9,021 nucleotides of DNA from BS750m-G4 sp964472195 (lineage in GTDB: Bacteria; Bacteroidota; Ignavibacteria; Tepidaquicellales; Tepidaquicellaceae): the NCBI GenBank assembly GCA_964472195.1, contig CAYYJH010000100.1:1-9021 (forward strand). Reading direction: 5' to 3'. This document shows, piece by piece, positions 1 through 6,373 of this stretch. The number at the start of each line of letters is the position of its first letter. Position 1 is the first letter of the stretch. The translations under genes were made by a program, and so were the position numbers. The notes beneath the pieces are model-generated. The model saw only the letters and a program-made list of their open reading frames with translations. It was not told where the DNA came from and searched no databases.

Positions 1-30
1 AGTAAGTTTGGAAGGTCAGTCTGTTTCATT
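1..30. repeat. Direct repeat, left copy (mnmA 3' end and flank)
   Basis: These 30 bases are identical to 2139-2168. In the right copy they comprise the last two bases of the final codon (Lys), the TAA stop codon and 25 bases of flank after an mnmA-like reading frame. By analogy, a full-length mnmA probably ends at position 5 with its body to the left of the window; this is inference because that sequence is not shown. After position 30 the copies diverge: this one has a short T-run and then GTGT, while the right copy goes straight to GTGT. Confidence 0.85.
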
Positions 31-41
31 TTTTTTGTGTT

Positions 42-125
42 GCGTCAGGTCTTCCCCCAAAGGGGCAGGCTAACCTGACGCGTGTCAGATCTGCCTGTTG
101 CAGACAGGTGAAGAACATCTGACAC
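42..125. repeat. Pair of adjacent REP-like hairpins
   Basis: Two back-to-back stem-loops. The first has 9-bp arms GCGTCAGGT (42-50) and ACCTGACGC (73-81), with a nested CCCC/GGGG stem at 55-65. The second has 9-bp arms GTGTCAGAT (82-90) and ATCTGACAC (117-125), with a nested CCTGT/ACAGG stem at 94-108. The arms share the core GTCAG(A/G)T, so the two are related to each other. This resembles the paired palindromes of REP/BIME-type intergenic repeats. It lies between the presumed end of mnmA and the end of abiEii. Whether it is repeated elsewhere in the genome cannot be seen here. It could also act as an RNA-stabilising or attenuating structure. Confidence 0.6.
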
Positions 126-189
126 AATATTAAAACACCTTTTTTCTTTTGAAGAATAAACTCCTGTTTTTTGATTTCACAATCACTGG

Positions 190-216
190 AAAGTCACGAA
201 TCATTCCGTGACTTTT
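190..216 (+). terminator. Possible rho-independent terminator
   Basis: A perfect 9-bp stem, AAAGTCACG (190-198) with CGTGACTTT (207-215), encloses an 8-base loop and is followed by TTTTATTA on the plus strand. It could end transcription from the presumed mnmA to the left. On the minus strand it lies about 70 bases past the abiEii stop codon, so it may serve both directions. The U-tract is short, so strength is uncertain. Confidence 0.45.
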
Positions 217-288
217 ATTAAATCTTTAACTTTGTATCATACTTCCCATTCCAGAGGATATATAATTTTAGTTTATTCACTTTTACTA

Positions 289-1158
289 TTATTGAACAGT
301 TTTAATCTTCTCACAAGCATCTCTGAAAAACTCCTTTGACCAGAGTTCAAGAGATGACGGATTCTTCAAAAGATTCACAACATCCTTTCTTGCATTAGTG
401 AAATCTATTGTTTTAATCCTATCCTTAAGTTTTTTCTTCAATATTTGTTTAGATAAAGATTCATTTGCTTTAAGGTGTCCTGTCTGTTTCATCCTACTTT
501 CAAGATGTTTCAAACCAACAGGTACGTCCCTACCAACATACCATACAAGGTCATACCAATCGCGTCCTTTCACTCTCTTTCCCCAGGAACGACATAATAT
601 TGCATGCATTTTTCCGGCAAAAAGGTGCGGTAGAGTATAGGTATTAACGGAAAAAGGTATGGGATGGTAAAGATATTTGGCTTCTGTTCGGAAATCACCT
701 GGTGGGGCTTTATCAACCTCCAGTTTTATTTTGATTAACTTTCCAGAATGTATCCTCTTCTCAATAAAATCAGGAATATCTATAACAATCATGTTTTTCA
801 GAGTTCCTGCTTTGATGAAGGCAGAGTCAATATTTGTTTTATACTTCTTTTCTTTCTTTTCAGTTGTTACAGAAAAACCAAAACTCTTCAATTCATCTTC
901 GACTGCTTTACAGTAATCTACAAGAGAAAAACTCTTATCATATTTTAAAAGTGAAAAATCCAGGTCTTCAGAAAACCTATCAAGTCCATATAATATTCTT
1001 AAAGCAGAACCGCCGTAAAATGCAGCTCTCTCAAAAAATTTCGACCGCCAGAATCCAAGCAGGGCTATCTCCTGGATAATTTCCTTTAGAGCATTTTCAT
1101 AATCATTTATGCTATGGCAATTATATCGATCAAGCATCACTTTAACCGCTTCATTCAT
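289..1158 (-). CDS. abiEii: AbiEii/AbiGii-family nucleotidyltransferase toxin (type IV TA)
   Basis: A 289-residue protein of the AbiEii family (DUF1814), the toxin of type IV toxin-antitoxin and abortive phage-infection modules. Visible family motifs: the nucleotidyltransferase motif GGSALR at residues 49-54; RFSEDLDF at 61-68, with the two catalytic acidic residues D65 and D67; KLEVD near 145-149; and the KGRDWYDLVW motif at 197-206. AbiEii proteins are GTP-binding nucleotidyltransferases acting in the cytoplasm, and some relatives (such as MenT) modify tRNA acceptor ends. The exact target here is unknown. The ATG start overlaps the stop codon of abiEi by 4 bases (ATGA), which implies translational coupling, with a GAAGAG purine run upstream. 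Length and motifs look intact, so the toxin is probably active. It could be a phage-defence gene. Confidence 0.92.
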   Translation of the reverse strand: MNEAVKVMLDRYNCHSINDYENALKEIIQEIALLGFWRSKFFERAAFYGGSALRILYGLDRFSEDLDFSLLKYDKSFSLVDYCKAVEDELKSFGFSVTTEKKEKKYKTNIDSAFIKAGTLKNMIVIDIPDFIEKRIHSGKLIKIKLEVDKAPPGDFRTEAKYLYHPIPFSVNTYTLPHLFAGKMHAILCRSWGKRVKGRDWYDLVWYVGRDVPVGLKHLESRMKQTGHLKANESLSKQILKKKLKDRIKTIDFTNARKDVVNLLKNPSSLELWSKEFFRDACEKIKTVQ

Positions 1159-1781
1159 TTCATACTCTTCAAAAGTTTATAAAAAAGTTTTACATTATGT
1201 CCATAGAGTCCCTCTATTTTCTTAACTTTCTTCAGATTGAAATCTCTGATATCCTTTACTTCCATTCTTAAGTCTTCAATAAGGTACTTCTCTAATTGCA
1301 TTTCATTAACCATCCTATCCGAAAAATAGATCATATCTGAAACCGCCTTTTCCTTTGTTGCGATAATAATTGAATGATATTTATCCACCTCAAAAAGAGT
1401 TATCCCATAAGAATATAAAGAGGGATTAATATAGCTATATGAAAAAATCCCTATCGGAGTATTGAATAATTTTTTTCTCTTGTTCGTTACACTCGTAACT
1501 GTCTCCACGCGTTCAGGAATCAGACCATAAAAAGAAAGTGCATACTCAAGAGAAATATAAGATGGACCATAGATAAGATTCGCCAGGGTTTCCTTTGAGT
1601 ATGGTTGCCGTGCCAGTTCTGGACCAAATACATAAAGTCCTTTCTTTACACGAATTATTTCACCCTTCTTCAATAGATTATTTATCTTAACACGTGGATT
1701 TTTATATTCGCTAAGAGTATGTTTAAAAAAATTATAATCAAACTCTTCGCTTAAGGTTGAATTTCTTAAATTTAGAAGCAT
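1155..1781 (-). CDS. abiEi: AbiEi-family antitoxin / transcriptional autorepressor
   Basis: A 208-residue antitoxin paired with AbiEii. The first ~55 residues look like a winged-helix DNA-binding domain, ending in the wing-like IIRVKKGLYVFG. The rest matches the AbiEi C-terminal domain, with the recognisable ISLEYALSFYGLIPE segment (~96-110) and ATKEKAVSDMIYF (~141-153). Known AbiEi proteins repress their own operon by binding inverted repeats at the promoter, and counteract the toxin without forming a stable complex with it. The start is ATG at 1781, four bases after a perfect GGAGGT ribosome site (complement of 1786-1791). The gene is first in the abiEi-abiEii operon and overlaps the toxin gene by 4 bases. 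Strong expression signals fit an antitoxin that must be made in excess. The strong ribosome site is unlike its neighbours and fits acquired DNA. Confidence 0.9.
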   Translation of the reverse strand: MLLNLRNSTLSEEFDYNFFKHTLSEYKNPRVKINNLLKKGEIIRVKKGLYVFGPELARQPYSKETLANLIYGPSYISLEYALSFYGLIPERVETVTSVTNKRKKLFNTPIGIFSYSYINPSLYSYGITLFEVDKYHSIIIATKEKAVSDMIYFSDRMVNEMQLEKYLIEDLRMEVKDIRDFNLKKVKKIEGLYGHNVKLFYKLLKSMK

Positions 1782-1789
1782 ACTTACCT

Positions 1790-1820
1790 CCAGTATGTTA
1801 GTAATATACTAACATACTGG
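1790..1820. promoter_or_regulatory. Palindromic operator of the abiE operon
   Basis: A perfect inverted repeat with 14-bp arms, CCAGTATGTTAGTA (1790-1803) and TACTAACATACTGG (1807-1820), separated by 3 bases. It covers the -10 box and most of the spacer of the abiE promoter and runs into the Shine-Dalgarno sequence. A bound protein would therefore block RNA polymerase. Negative autoregulation through inverted repeats is established for AbiEi of Streptococcus agalactiae; that this palindrome is the AbiEi site is inferred from position. The same palindrome in RNA could also hide the ribosome site. Confidence 0.8.
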
Positions 1821-1831
1821 CTGTTTGTCAA
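1803..1831 (-). promoter_or_regulatory. abiEi-abiEii promoter, sigma70-type
   Basis: Reading on the minus strand, a consensus -35 box TTGACA (1831-1826) is followed by exactly 17 bases and a TATATT -10 box (1808-1803). The -10 box lies 22 bases from the abiEi start codon, so the leader is very short. The match to the classical sigma70 consensus is near perfect, which stands out if the host is a Bacteroidota-type organism with a divergent promoter consensus. Confidence 0.75.
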
Positions 1832-1855
1832 GGCATCATTTCCTGTTAGAATTGA

Positions 1856-2143
1856 ATGAAAATATTACTAAAGTTACGACGAGAATGCCTTTACAAAAAG
1901 GAGTATAAAACAAGGGATATAAATCTTATGATGTTCGAAAAACTCCCCGAACCTTTGAATGTGAAGGTTAAGATAAGATACAAAGACGAGGGAGCACCGG
2001 CAGTAATCGAGCAAACAGATGACAATCATATGAAAGTAATTTTTAACAATCCAAAGAAATCTATTACCCCCGGACAGTCCGCTGTTTTTTATTTAGGAGA
2101 TGATGTTGTGGGAGGCGGGATAATTGATAAAGTTTATAAGTAA
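1856..2143 (+). pseudogene. mnmA: Truncated C-terminal fragment of tRNA-specific 2-thiouridylase MnmA
   Basis: The 95-codon frame matches only the C-terminal beta-barrel domain of MnmA, the enzyme that thiolates U34 of Lys, Glu and Gln tRNAs. Recognisable family features are KTRDINL, VKIRYKDEGAPA, ITPGQSAVFY and the closing GGGII. A full MnmA has about 350-380 residues; the PP-loop ATPase domain and catalytic cysteines are absent. Similarity seems to begin near residue 10 (about 1883), so the first residues are probably foreign sequence. An in-frame TGA lies directly before the ATG and no Shine-Dalgarno sequence precedes it, so it is probably not translated usefully. The end of the frame and 25 bases of flank repeat at 1-30, suggesting an intact mnmA copy just left of the window. 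It reads away from abiE. Confidence 0.8.
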
Positions 2144-2168
2144 GTTTGGAAGGTCAGTCTGTTTCATT
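2139..2168. repeat. Direct repeat, right copy (mnmA 3' end and flank)
   Basis: This is the second copy of the 30-base sequence at 1-30, spanning the end and stop codon of the mnmA fragment. The spacing from one copy to the next is 2138 bases. The true repeat probably extends leftward through the whole mnmA fragment, but the matching part of the left copy lies outside the window. The pair brackets the AbiE module. Confidence 0.85.
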
Positions 2169-2218
2169 GTGTCATTACCGAATGTTTTTATCGGTAATCC
2201 AATGATAAAAGAAACAGA
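2158..2218. repeat. Long imperfect stem-loop, REP-like palindrome
   Basis: The inner stem is ATTACCGA (2174-2181) with TCGGTAAT (2191-2198), around a 9-base loop. It is extended by CATTG (2165-2169) with CAATG (2200-2204) and, alternatively, by an outer stem TCTGTTTC (2158-2165) with GAAACAGA (2211-2218); the two extensions share base 2165. The inner part resembles the widespread ATTCCC...GGGAAT class of intergenic palindromes (as in neisserial dRS3), with a compensating A/T pair. There is no T-tract, so it is not a classical terminator. It follows the mnmA fragment, just as another hairpin pair follows the left copy. The remaining bases to 2337 hold nothing recognisable. Confidence 0.5.
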
Positions 2219-2337
2219 TTCCTGCTTGAAACTTGTGGAAACAACGAAATACAAGATTATTAAAGGGTATCTACAACAGCTTTCTTCTGCAAGTAGAATT
2301 TAAGATTTGAATCCCTGTGGTGATAATATAATCGTTT

Positions 2338-3072
2338 CTACAACCTCTTATCTGTCCTATACAGAAAATTCCTTATAATTTTATCTTTTGTTTCGACAAG
2401 CTCTTTCGGTGTTCCATGAAAATAAATTTTCCCTTCATGAATCAAAGCAACCATATCTGCTACATCATAAACACTAAAAATATCGTGCGTCACAACGATA
2501 GATGTTACTTTCAGCTTTTCAGCTAAATCTGTTATCAAGTCATCGATTGCGTCAGCCATAACCGGGTCAAGACCTGTAGTTGGCTCATCATAAAGAATAT
2601 ACTCGGGATTTGTCGCAAGCGAACGTGCGAGCGAAACTCTCTTTTTCATTCCACCGGAGAGGTCGGCAGGTCTCATATTCTGAGTACCGGGTAAACCTAC
2701 AAGCTCAAGTTTTTGTTCAACCACCTTCTCAATTTCATCGAGTGTCATATTTGTATTTTCTTTTAATGCAAGCCCAACGTTCTCATCTACAGAGAGCGAA
2801 TCGAACAACGCCGAACCCTGGAAAAGGAACCCGAACTTCGCTCTTAATTTGTAAATCTCCTTTTGTTTCATTTTCACAATATCCCTGCCCTCTATAAATA
2901 CTTCACCGCTATCCGGTTTCATAATCCCGATTATATGTTTCAGGAGAACTGATTTTCCGCAGCCGCTTCTTCCTATTATGACAGTCGTTTTTCCTTTCGG
3001 GATAATAAGATCGACTCCCTTTAATACTTCTTTATCCTCAAAACTTTTATGAAGGTCTTTTATATCGATCAA
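2338..3072 (-). CDS. mlaF: MlaF-type ABC transporter ATP-binding protein
   Basis: A 244-residue cytoplasmic ATPase of the Mla/MCE class, which powers phospholipid transport between inner and outer membranes together with an MlaE permease and an MlaD (MCE) protein. All ABC motifs are intact: Walker A GRSGCGKS (34-41), Q-loop Q85 within FLFQGSALFDSLSVDENV (typical of MlaF), signature LSGGM (138-142), Walker B ILYDE (159-163) and H-loop H196. The start codon is TTG at 3072; a TAA stop lies directly before it in frame, and the N-terminus MIDIKDLHKSF fits the family, so no other start is possible. No Shine-Dalgarno sequence is seen. No permease or MCE gene adjoins it, so its partners must be encoded elsewhere. 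Assignment to MlaF rather than another ABC importer ATPase is fairly secure. Confidence 0.88.
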   Translation of the reverse strand: MIDIKDLHKSFEDKEVLKGVDLIIPKGKTTVIIGRSGCGKSVLLKHIIGIMKPDSGEVFIEGRDIVKMKQKEIYKLRAKFGFLFQGSALFDSLSVDENVGLALKENTNMTLDEIEKVVEQKLELVGLPGTQNMRPADLSGGMKKRVSLARSLATNPEYILYDEPTTGLDPVMADAIDDLITDLAEKLKVTSIVVTHDIFSVYDVADMVALIHEGKIYFHGTPKELVETKDKIIRNFLYRTDKRL

Positions 3073-3347
3073 TTAATACAATAATTTAATTTTAGATTAG
3101 ATTTAAAGTAGCGTAATTCAATTTTAAAATAAATTAATTAATAAAACTTTAAACAAATTAATAATCCACAAGTTTTAAAAACTTATTGTGTCAAATTATA
3201 GTTGAGATGAAATGTTAAATTAAGAAGAATAAATATTATTTACTACTTTCAGAGGAGTAATATTTCTATATTATGCAATTCTTTTTTTGACTAATAAGTA
3301 TTTTTATCAAATAAAAATTAATTTTTAAAAATAACGTATTAATATAC
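3073..3347. other. AT-rich divergent intergenic region (mlaF / outer-membrane receptor)
   Basis: This 275-base, very AT-rich gap must carry the promoters of both divergent genes. A near-perfect palindrome, AAGTTTT (3170-3176) and AAAACTT (3178-3184), is flanked by CACA and TTGTG and could bind a regulator. A TTGACT at 3287-3292 is a possible -35 box for the plus-strand gene, but no convincing -10 box lies at 16-18 bases. No RNA gene is recognised. Confidence 0.35.
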
Positions 3348-5804
3348 ATGAAATTCATTAGACACTTCCTTTTCATTATTTTTCTAAATTCTTTCCTCCT
3401 TATTCTTATAAACTCCTCATCCGCACAACGTGGATACGGAAATATACAGGGTTCTGTTATTGATTATGAAAATAACGACCCAATCGAATCCGCAGCGGTT
3501 TCATTATACAGACTGAAAGATTCGACTTTTACGTTTGGAAAAGAAACGGATAAAAAAGGTGAATTTGTTTTTACAGATGTTCCTTTTGGACGATATTACA
3601 TGGAAGTTAATATGGTTGGATACAATACAGCTGTTGTAAAAGGAATTAAGCTCAATCCAAGAAACAAAGAAATAAATTTAGAAACAATAAAATTAAAATC
3701 AGGCATAACCGAAACTGAAGAAATCTTAGTCGAAGGTGAAAAAAGTTTTATAGAATTTCATCCGGATAAAAAAATATTTAATGTCGGGCAGGACCTCACA
3801 ACTAAAACAGGTACAGCGACTGATGTGTTAAGCGAAATCCCATCTGTTACAGTAGATTCTGACGGTAACATAAGTCTGCGGGGAAGTGAAAATGTAAAAA
3901 TATTAATTGACGGAAGACCTTTCGGTCTAGATGGACCCAATCGCTCAGAAATTTTAAAACAGATTCCTGCAAGTGAAATTGAAAGTATTGAATTGATAAC
4001 CAACCCATCAGCAAAATATAATCCTGAGGGAACATCCGGAATTATTAATATTGTTCTCAAAAAAAATAAGGAGCAGGGTTATAACGGAAACCTATCATTA
4101 AATTTAGGAACTGGTGATAAATATACAGGGTCAGCTAATATCAATTTAAAAAATACAAAGTTCAACTTTTTCGCAAATTACAATTACCGACTCTATAACT
4201 CTGACCGTTCGAGCTCACATTTTAGAGAAAATTTTTCTAACAATTCAATTTCATTCACTGATCAGGATGAGTCTGGAAATTCAAGACGAAAATCACATTT
4301 TGTAAAAGCCGGTCTTGAATATAGTATTAACGAGAAGAACACAATCGGAATCTCATCTGTCTACAGCGATAGATCACGCAAGAGATTTGAGAACTCAGAG
4401 ACAAAAGAGCTTGATAATCTCAATAACATTGTAACAAATTTTTGGAGATACAACGATGAGGATGAAGATGGTTACGAACTTGATTTCTCACTGACGTATT
4501 CGAGTAAGTTTAAAAATCCCAAGCAATTATTGACGGGTGAAGCTTCATATTCACGTTCGAATGAAGAGGAGAATTTAATATCCCGCCAAACTGATATAGT
4601 ACCACAGAATAATACTCCGGATAAAGATAACGATTATGAGAAAGACATAACGGATGATATAAACATTCAATTTGATTATGTTCATCCATTTAGCAAGGAA
4701 TCAAAACTTGAAACAGGTATTAGAAGCATCATACGAAAAAATGATAATGACTTTAGAACAGAATATTACGATTACAATCAAAATAAATTCATAAACGACA
4801 CAAACCGAACCAACCAGTTCATTTACAAAGAATTTATAAATGCTATTTATGGATCATTCACTGGTAGTATTAGTAAATTCAAATACCAACTCGGTGTCAG
4901 GTTGGAACATACTAATACTAATGGTGAGCTCGTTACAACGAAAGAAACATTTAGCGATAAATATTTAAGCGTATTTCCGAGTGCAAGTGTTTCCCATAAA
5001 TTTGGAACATCACAGGAATTACAGGTAAGCTACAGCAGGAGATTAAACAGACCGCGTTTGAGATTTCTGAATCCTTTCCCAAATTCATCCGACCCGCTGA
5101 ACATTAGAAAAGGAAACCCTCAGCTCAAGCCTGAGTTTATCGATTCATACGAATTAAGTTATTTGTATTACATCAATTCATCTGTTGTGACTCCTACAAT
5201 TTTTTTCAGAAAAACTCATGATGATATATCAAGAGTGAGAACATTAACCGACAGTAATGTTGCCTACCTGACATTTGAAAATTACGCGAGCTCAAAAACA
5301 TACGGAGTTGAATTGCTATTGAATACACATATATTGAAATGGTGGAATACAAATTTAACTTTTAGTTACTTCAGAGCGGAAGTAGATGCAAGTAATATCG
5401 AGCAGGGTTTAGTAAACAATACATACTCATGGTCCGGAAGAGTTATGTCAAACATGCGTTTCCCAAATTTATTTGATTTACAGGTTTCTTATTTTTATTC
5501 AGGCGATAGAATTTCTGCACAGGGCGAGATTCAACCGTTTCAATCTTTAAATGTTGCTTTGAATAAAGACCTGTTTAATAAAAGAGCCAGTATCGGTTTA
5601 AACTTTCGTGATATATTAAATACACTAAAATTTAATATAGATCTCAAAGATCAAAATTATAAAGAAGTCGCAACTCATAAAAGAGAGACGAGAAACGCTT
5701 TTCTAATATTTACTTATAGGTTTGGTGAAAGCGAAAACTCTCGAGACAGGAAACGGAAACGAAACAATAATGGTGAGCAACCCGATGTTGACATAGACTT
5801 CTAA
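3348..5804 (+). CDS. TonB-receptor-like outer-membrane beta-barrel protein (carboxypeptidase-regulatory domain, plug, OMP_b-brl_3)
   Basis: An 818-residue outer-membrane protein. A hydrophobic signal peptide (1 to ~26) ends at SSA|QRG. Residues ~32-115 form a CarboxypepD_reg-like (transthyretin-like) domain with GSVIDYENNDPIESAAVSL and GRYYMEVNMVGY. Residues ~124-240 form a TonB-receptor plug, with ISLRGSENVKILIDGRPFG and the strongly typical ELITNPSAKYNPEGTSGIINIV. The rest is a beta-barrel of the OMP_b-brl_3 type, ending with the strand NAFLIFTYRFG. A charged, Asn/Arg-rich tail of about 25 residues follows. No clear TonB box is visible, so energy coupling and substrate are unknown. There is no SusD-like partner, which argues against a glycan-uptake pair. 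The ATG at 3348 is the natural start because the signal peptide follows at once; no Shine-Dalgarno sequence is visible. Confidence 0.88.
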   Translation: MKFIRHFLFIIFLNSFLLILINSSSAQRGYGNIQGSVIDYENNDPIESAAVSLYRLKDSTFTFGKETDKKGEFVFTDVPFGRYYMEVNMVGYNTAVVKGIKLNPRNKEINLETIKLKSGITETEEILVEGEKSFIEFHPDKKIFNVGQDLTTKTGTATDVLSEIPSVTVDSDGNISLRGSENVKILIDGRPFGLDGPNRSEILKQIPASEIESIELITNPSAKYNPEGTSGIINIVLKKNKEQGYNGNLSLNLGTGDKYTGSANINLKNTKFNFFANYNYRLYNSDRSSSHFRENFSNNSISFTDQDESGNSRRKSHFVKAGLEYSINEKNTIGISSVYSDRSRKRFENSETKELDNLNNIVTNFWRYNDEDEDGYELDFSLTYSSKFKNPKQLLTGEASYSRSNEEENLISRQTDIVPQNNTPDKDNDYEKDITDDINIQFDYVHPFSKESKLETGIRSIIRKNDNDFRTEYYDYNQNKFINDTNRTNQFIYKEFINAIYGSFTGSISKFKYQLGVRLEHTNTNGELVTTKETFSDKYLSVFPSASVSHKFGTSQELQVSYSRRLNRPRLRFLNPFPNSSDPLNIRKGNPQLKPEFIDSYELSYLYYINSSVVTPTIFFRKTHDDISRVRTLTDSNVAYLTFENYASSKTYGVELLLNTHILKWWNTNLTFSYFRAEVDASNIEQGLVNNTYSWSGRVMSNMRFPNLFDLQVSYFYSGDRISAQGEIQPFQSLNVALNKDLFNKRASIGLNFRDILNTLKFNIDLKDQNYKEVATHKRETRNAFLIFTYRFGESENSRDRKRKRNNNGEQPDVDIDF

Positions 5805-5891
5805 TTTCTTAACGAAAACTGAAATATATGATTGCAGTTTTTGATTGCAGTTTATGAGCTTGAACATACTAATAAAAAAAATATAAATAAG

Positions 5892-6284
5892 ATGTGCTAT
5901 AAAACAATCACTTTTCTCACTGTATTCCTTCCATTATTTATTTTTCAAATAACTTCCTGCAAAGATAGTGAAAACCAGGTATTGAATTACTTCAATAACG
6001 TTGAACTGCAATATGAAGGACAGATACAAGAAGAAAACATAATAGCAGCAATGAATGATATTTTAAATCTTTCGGAAGAACAACTGAAGCTAAAAAGATA
6101 TAAAGATTATTCAGGTTTGGAAAATCAATGGGATTTACCTACTTTGATTTACAAATACTTTGTGCCGGACAAAGAGAGCAAAACATTAGGGAATAACTTC
6201 TACAAGGACGTTAAGGCAAAAGAAGTACAGAAGCAAATAAAAAAGATGTTAGATCAGATAGATCAGTCAAATTATGAAGAGTAA
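5892..6284 (+). CDS. Small predicted lipoprotein of unknown function
   Basis: The reading frame is open from an ATG at 5832, but the start at 5892 is preferred. From there MCYKTITFLTVFLPLFIFQ gives a proper signal peptide leading to the lipobox ITSC, with the lipidated cysteine at residue 23 of a 130-residue protein. The mature part is charged and mostly helical, with NILNLSEEQLKLKRYKDY and a lysine-rich C-terminal helix containing VQKQIKKMLDQIDQ. No family is recognised. It lies 87 bases after the receptor gene on the same strand and may be co-transcribed with it, so an accessory role at the outer membrane is possible but unproven. No Shine-Dalgarno sequence is visible. Confidence 0.65.
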   Translation: MCYKTITFLTVFLPLFIFQITSCKDSENQVLNYFNNVELQYEGQIQEENIIAAMNDILNLSEEQLKLKRYKDYSGLENQWDLPTLIYKYFVPDKESKTLGNNFYKDVKAKEVQKQIKKMLDQIDQSNYEE

Positions 6285-6311
6285 AAGAGAAACTGAATTT
6301 GAAGTTACACA

Positions 6312-6351
6312 AAAGAAGAGATTGTAATACTTAAATCACAACCTCTTCTTT
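6312..6351. terminator. Bidirectional hairpin terminator between convergent genes
   Basis: The stem AAAGAAGAG (6312-6320) with CTCTTCTTT (6343-6351) continues, after one A-C mismatch, with TTGT (6322-6325) and ACAA (6338-6341) around a 12-base loop. It lies between the end of the lipoprotein gene (plus) and the end of the LTxxQ gene (minus). A T-rich stretch follows on the plus strand from 6358. The position and symmetry fit a shared terminator, though the U-tracts are not immediately adjacent. Confidence 0.55.
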
Positions 6352-6373
6352 AGAAAATTCTTTTTTCTTTTTA

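Noticed and set aside
42..125. Possible CRISPR repeats or attachment site
   Set aside because: There are only two hairpins with no regular spacers and no cas or integrase gene in the window.
398..1079. Four overlapping plus-strand frames within abiEii
   Set aside because: They are antisense shadows of a gene with clear family motifs.
1790..1820. Palindrome as an insertion-sequence terminal repeat
   Set aside because: Both arms are adjacent in one hairpin-like site over a promoter, no transposase is present, and an operator explains it better.
2202..2303. A 33-codon plus-strand frame starting MIKETDSCLKLVE, open further upstream
   Set aside because: It overlaps the REP-like palindrome, has no ribosome site and no recognisable family. 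Open frame of this length is expected by chance.
3758..4060. Minus-strand frames inside the outer-membrane receptor gene
   Set aside because: They lie antisense to the conserved plug domain and show no protein family features.
5832..5891. Longer N-terminus for the lipoprotein (start at 5832)
   Set aside because: It would bury the signal peptide and lipobox behind 20 polar residues, and it starts inside a tandem repeat. The ATG at 5892 gives a normal lipoprotein signal.
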